From: Dendrolimus kikuchii
Lineage: Eukaryota > Arthropoda > Insecta > Lepidoptera > Lasiocampidae
NCBI GenBank assembly: GCA_019925095.2
Contig: CM034414.1
Location: 2,024,001-2,088,000 of the forward strand
Length of the DNA: 64,000 nucleotides
Direction: 5' to 3'
Part shown: positions 63,030-64,000 of the stretch, in pieces
Layout: each line of letters begins with the position of its first letter
How positions within the stretch are numbered: the first letter of the stretch is position 1
Position numbers and translations under genes: made by a program
The notes under the pieces: model-generated
The model's database searches: none
The model's input: the letters and a program-made list of their open reading frames with translations, nothing else
What the model was told of the DNA's origin: nothing

Positions 63030-63350
63030 TATTTTTTTTTATTGCAGGAGATTAGCAGACAGGCAGACGGCCCACTTGATGGAAAGCGGTTACCATCGCC
63101 TATGGACATTTGCAACACCAAGTTACTGCAAATGCGCTGCTGCTCTCTTAAGGGAAACTGGAAACTGGTCACTAATGCCGGAACACAACTCAAGGTTGTT
63201 ATGGCGACATACCTTAGACCAGGGGTGGTAGCAATCGAGTCGGGCAAATGCCCTACCACCTGGCTGTGGGTTGTTAAGTCGCCTCTTACGACAGGCCGCC
63301 CGGCCGCAGGAAATTGTATTCTTTCTCCGTTCCTGCACGGATAAAAATAA
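63030..63350 (-). mobile_element. S300 element, long form, best preserved
   Basis: 'ttttttattgcaggagatta' to 'ccgttcctgcacggataaaa'. Useful as a family reference. Confidence 0.88.
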
Positions 63351-63894
63351 TGGTTCATATTTTATTTCTTTGATGTACCAACCATGATTTGCACTAATAC
63401 TTTAATATGTAGATTTTTTATGCACACACTCTTTGATACAACTAACAAAGATAACGAGACTTGTGTGAAACGCAACCATAGATGCACAGGCTGCCACCCT
63501 TGTCCAATAAGCACATAAATAAGCTCAATGTACAACTCCATCAGGTAAATCAGAAAAAGTACTTAAGCCGTGCATGCTCTCTAGCAGGAAGTGAACGAAC
63601 AAACAAATAAAATACATAATAAAAACACGTAAAGAATTTAATCTTTTAGTATCATATAAAAATCTTACTACTTTATAATATATACAATCTTAGACGAAAT
63701 AAAAGTATAGACGGAGCCTATGTGCACAAAATCGTGAAATGAAGTGAAGCAATTTTTTTTAAACTTGTTTGCGTAAACTTATGTAATATAAACGTGGTTT
63801 ACGACTGTCGAGTTAATAGTAATGTATCCAATAAAAACTTTCAGTTTTATCCATACTCAATCAATCAATTTAATTTTATTATTACTGAGTCGAT
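63351..63894. other. no gene seen
   Basis: AT-rich, nothing recognised. Confidence 0.4.
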
Positions 63895-64000
63895 AGCCTC
63901 TGCGGTTGAACGGGATAAGCGTTTGCCGGCCTACCTCACTGCAACGCAAAGGCTCCGGCTTCGTTTCCTCGTTAGTAAATTTCAGAAACGAATTTTCCGT
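63895..64000 (+). mobile_element. SINE-A, cut by the window end
   Basis: 'gcctctgcggttgaacggga', a worn B box ('cggcttcgtttcc') and 'gtaaatttcagaaacgaatt'. Confidence 0.75.

Noticed and set aside
1..64000. CRISPR arrays, operons, phage or plasmid functions
   Set aside because: Tandem repeats here lack the spacer pattern, and the spliced genes and retroelements show an animal nuclear genome.

Overview
This is an AT-rich animal nuclear segment, almost certainly from a moth or butterfly. The evidence is spliceosomal introns with GT..AG borders, tRNA-derived SINEs ending in the lepidopteran-type 'cagcagtggga..gggctg' tail, RTE-like LINE ends with (ATGT)n tails, many 5'-TC..CTAG-3' Helitrons, R1- and CR1-like LINE pieces, and an animal DEF8 gene. 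There are no bacterial operons, phage genes or CRISPR arrays. Exon models were assembled by eye from splice borders and codon phase; there is no transcript evidence.

Region 1 (about 1-13 kb). A minus-strand gene for a C2H2 zinc-finger protein was rebuilt from seven small exons (12716 down to 3197). All splice phases agree and give 240 codons, and the gene runs off the left edge in the middle of its first zinc finger. Its introns hold minisatellites, two LTRs that bracket exon 4, Helitrons, SINEs, a sixfold tandem array of SINE heads and several retroelement fragments.

Region 2 (13-35 kb). I found no host gene here. It is a repeat landscape: Helitrons, a 300-bp dispersed family called S300 below, 5'-truncated RTE-like LINEs with target-site duplications, TIR elements, a broken mariner transposase, and a Ty3/gypsy element whose 877-codon gag-protease-RT-RNase H frame is intact but whose integrase is missing.

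Region 3 (35.9-57.7 kb). A plus-strand gene of about seven exons encodes an unrecognised acidic, Ser/Cys-bearing protein of about 310 residues; the first link is tentative. Its 9.9-kb intron 5 (44018-53917) carries two minus-strand genes: an intronless 454-codon DEF8 (C1 plus Rubicon-homology type zinc domain) and a compact two-exon 249-codon gene of a widespread uncharacterised arthropod family. The next intron holds a 2.2-kb Penelope-like element whose two copies face head to head inside one 12-bp target-site duplication.

Region 4 (57.7-64 kb). No host gene was recognised. It contains Penelope and LINE remnants, a 239-bp MITE, a Helitron split by a LINE, and SINE/S300 copies.

The strongest signals for a second look are the single-event head-to-head Penelope element with its degenerate hammerhead-like motif, the integrase-less but uninterrupted gypsy frame, the nested genes, and several insertions whose empty site is present elsewhere in the same window.
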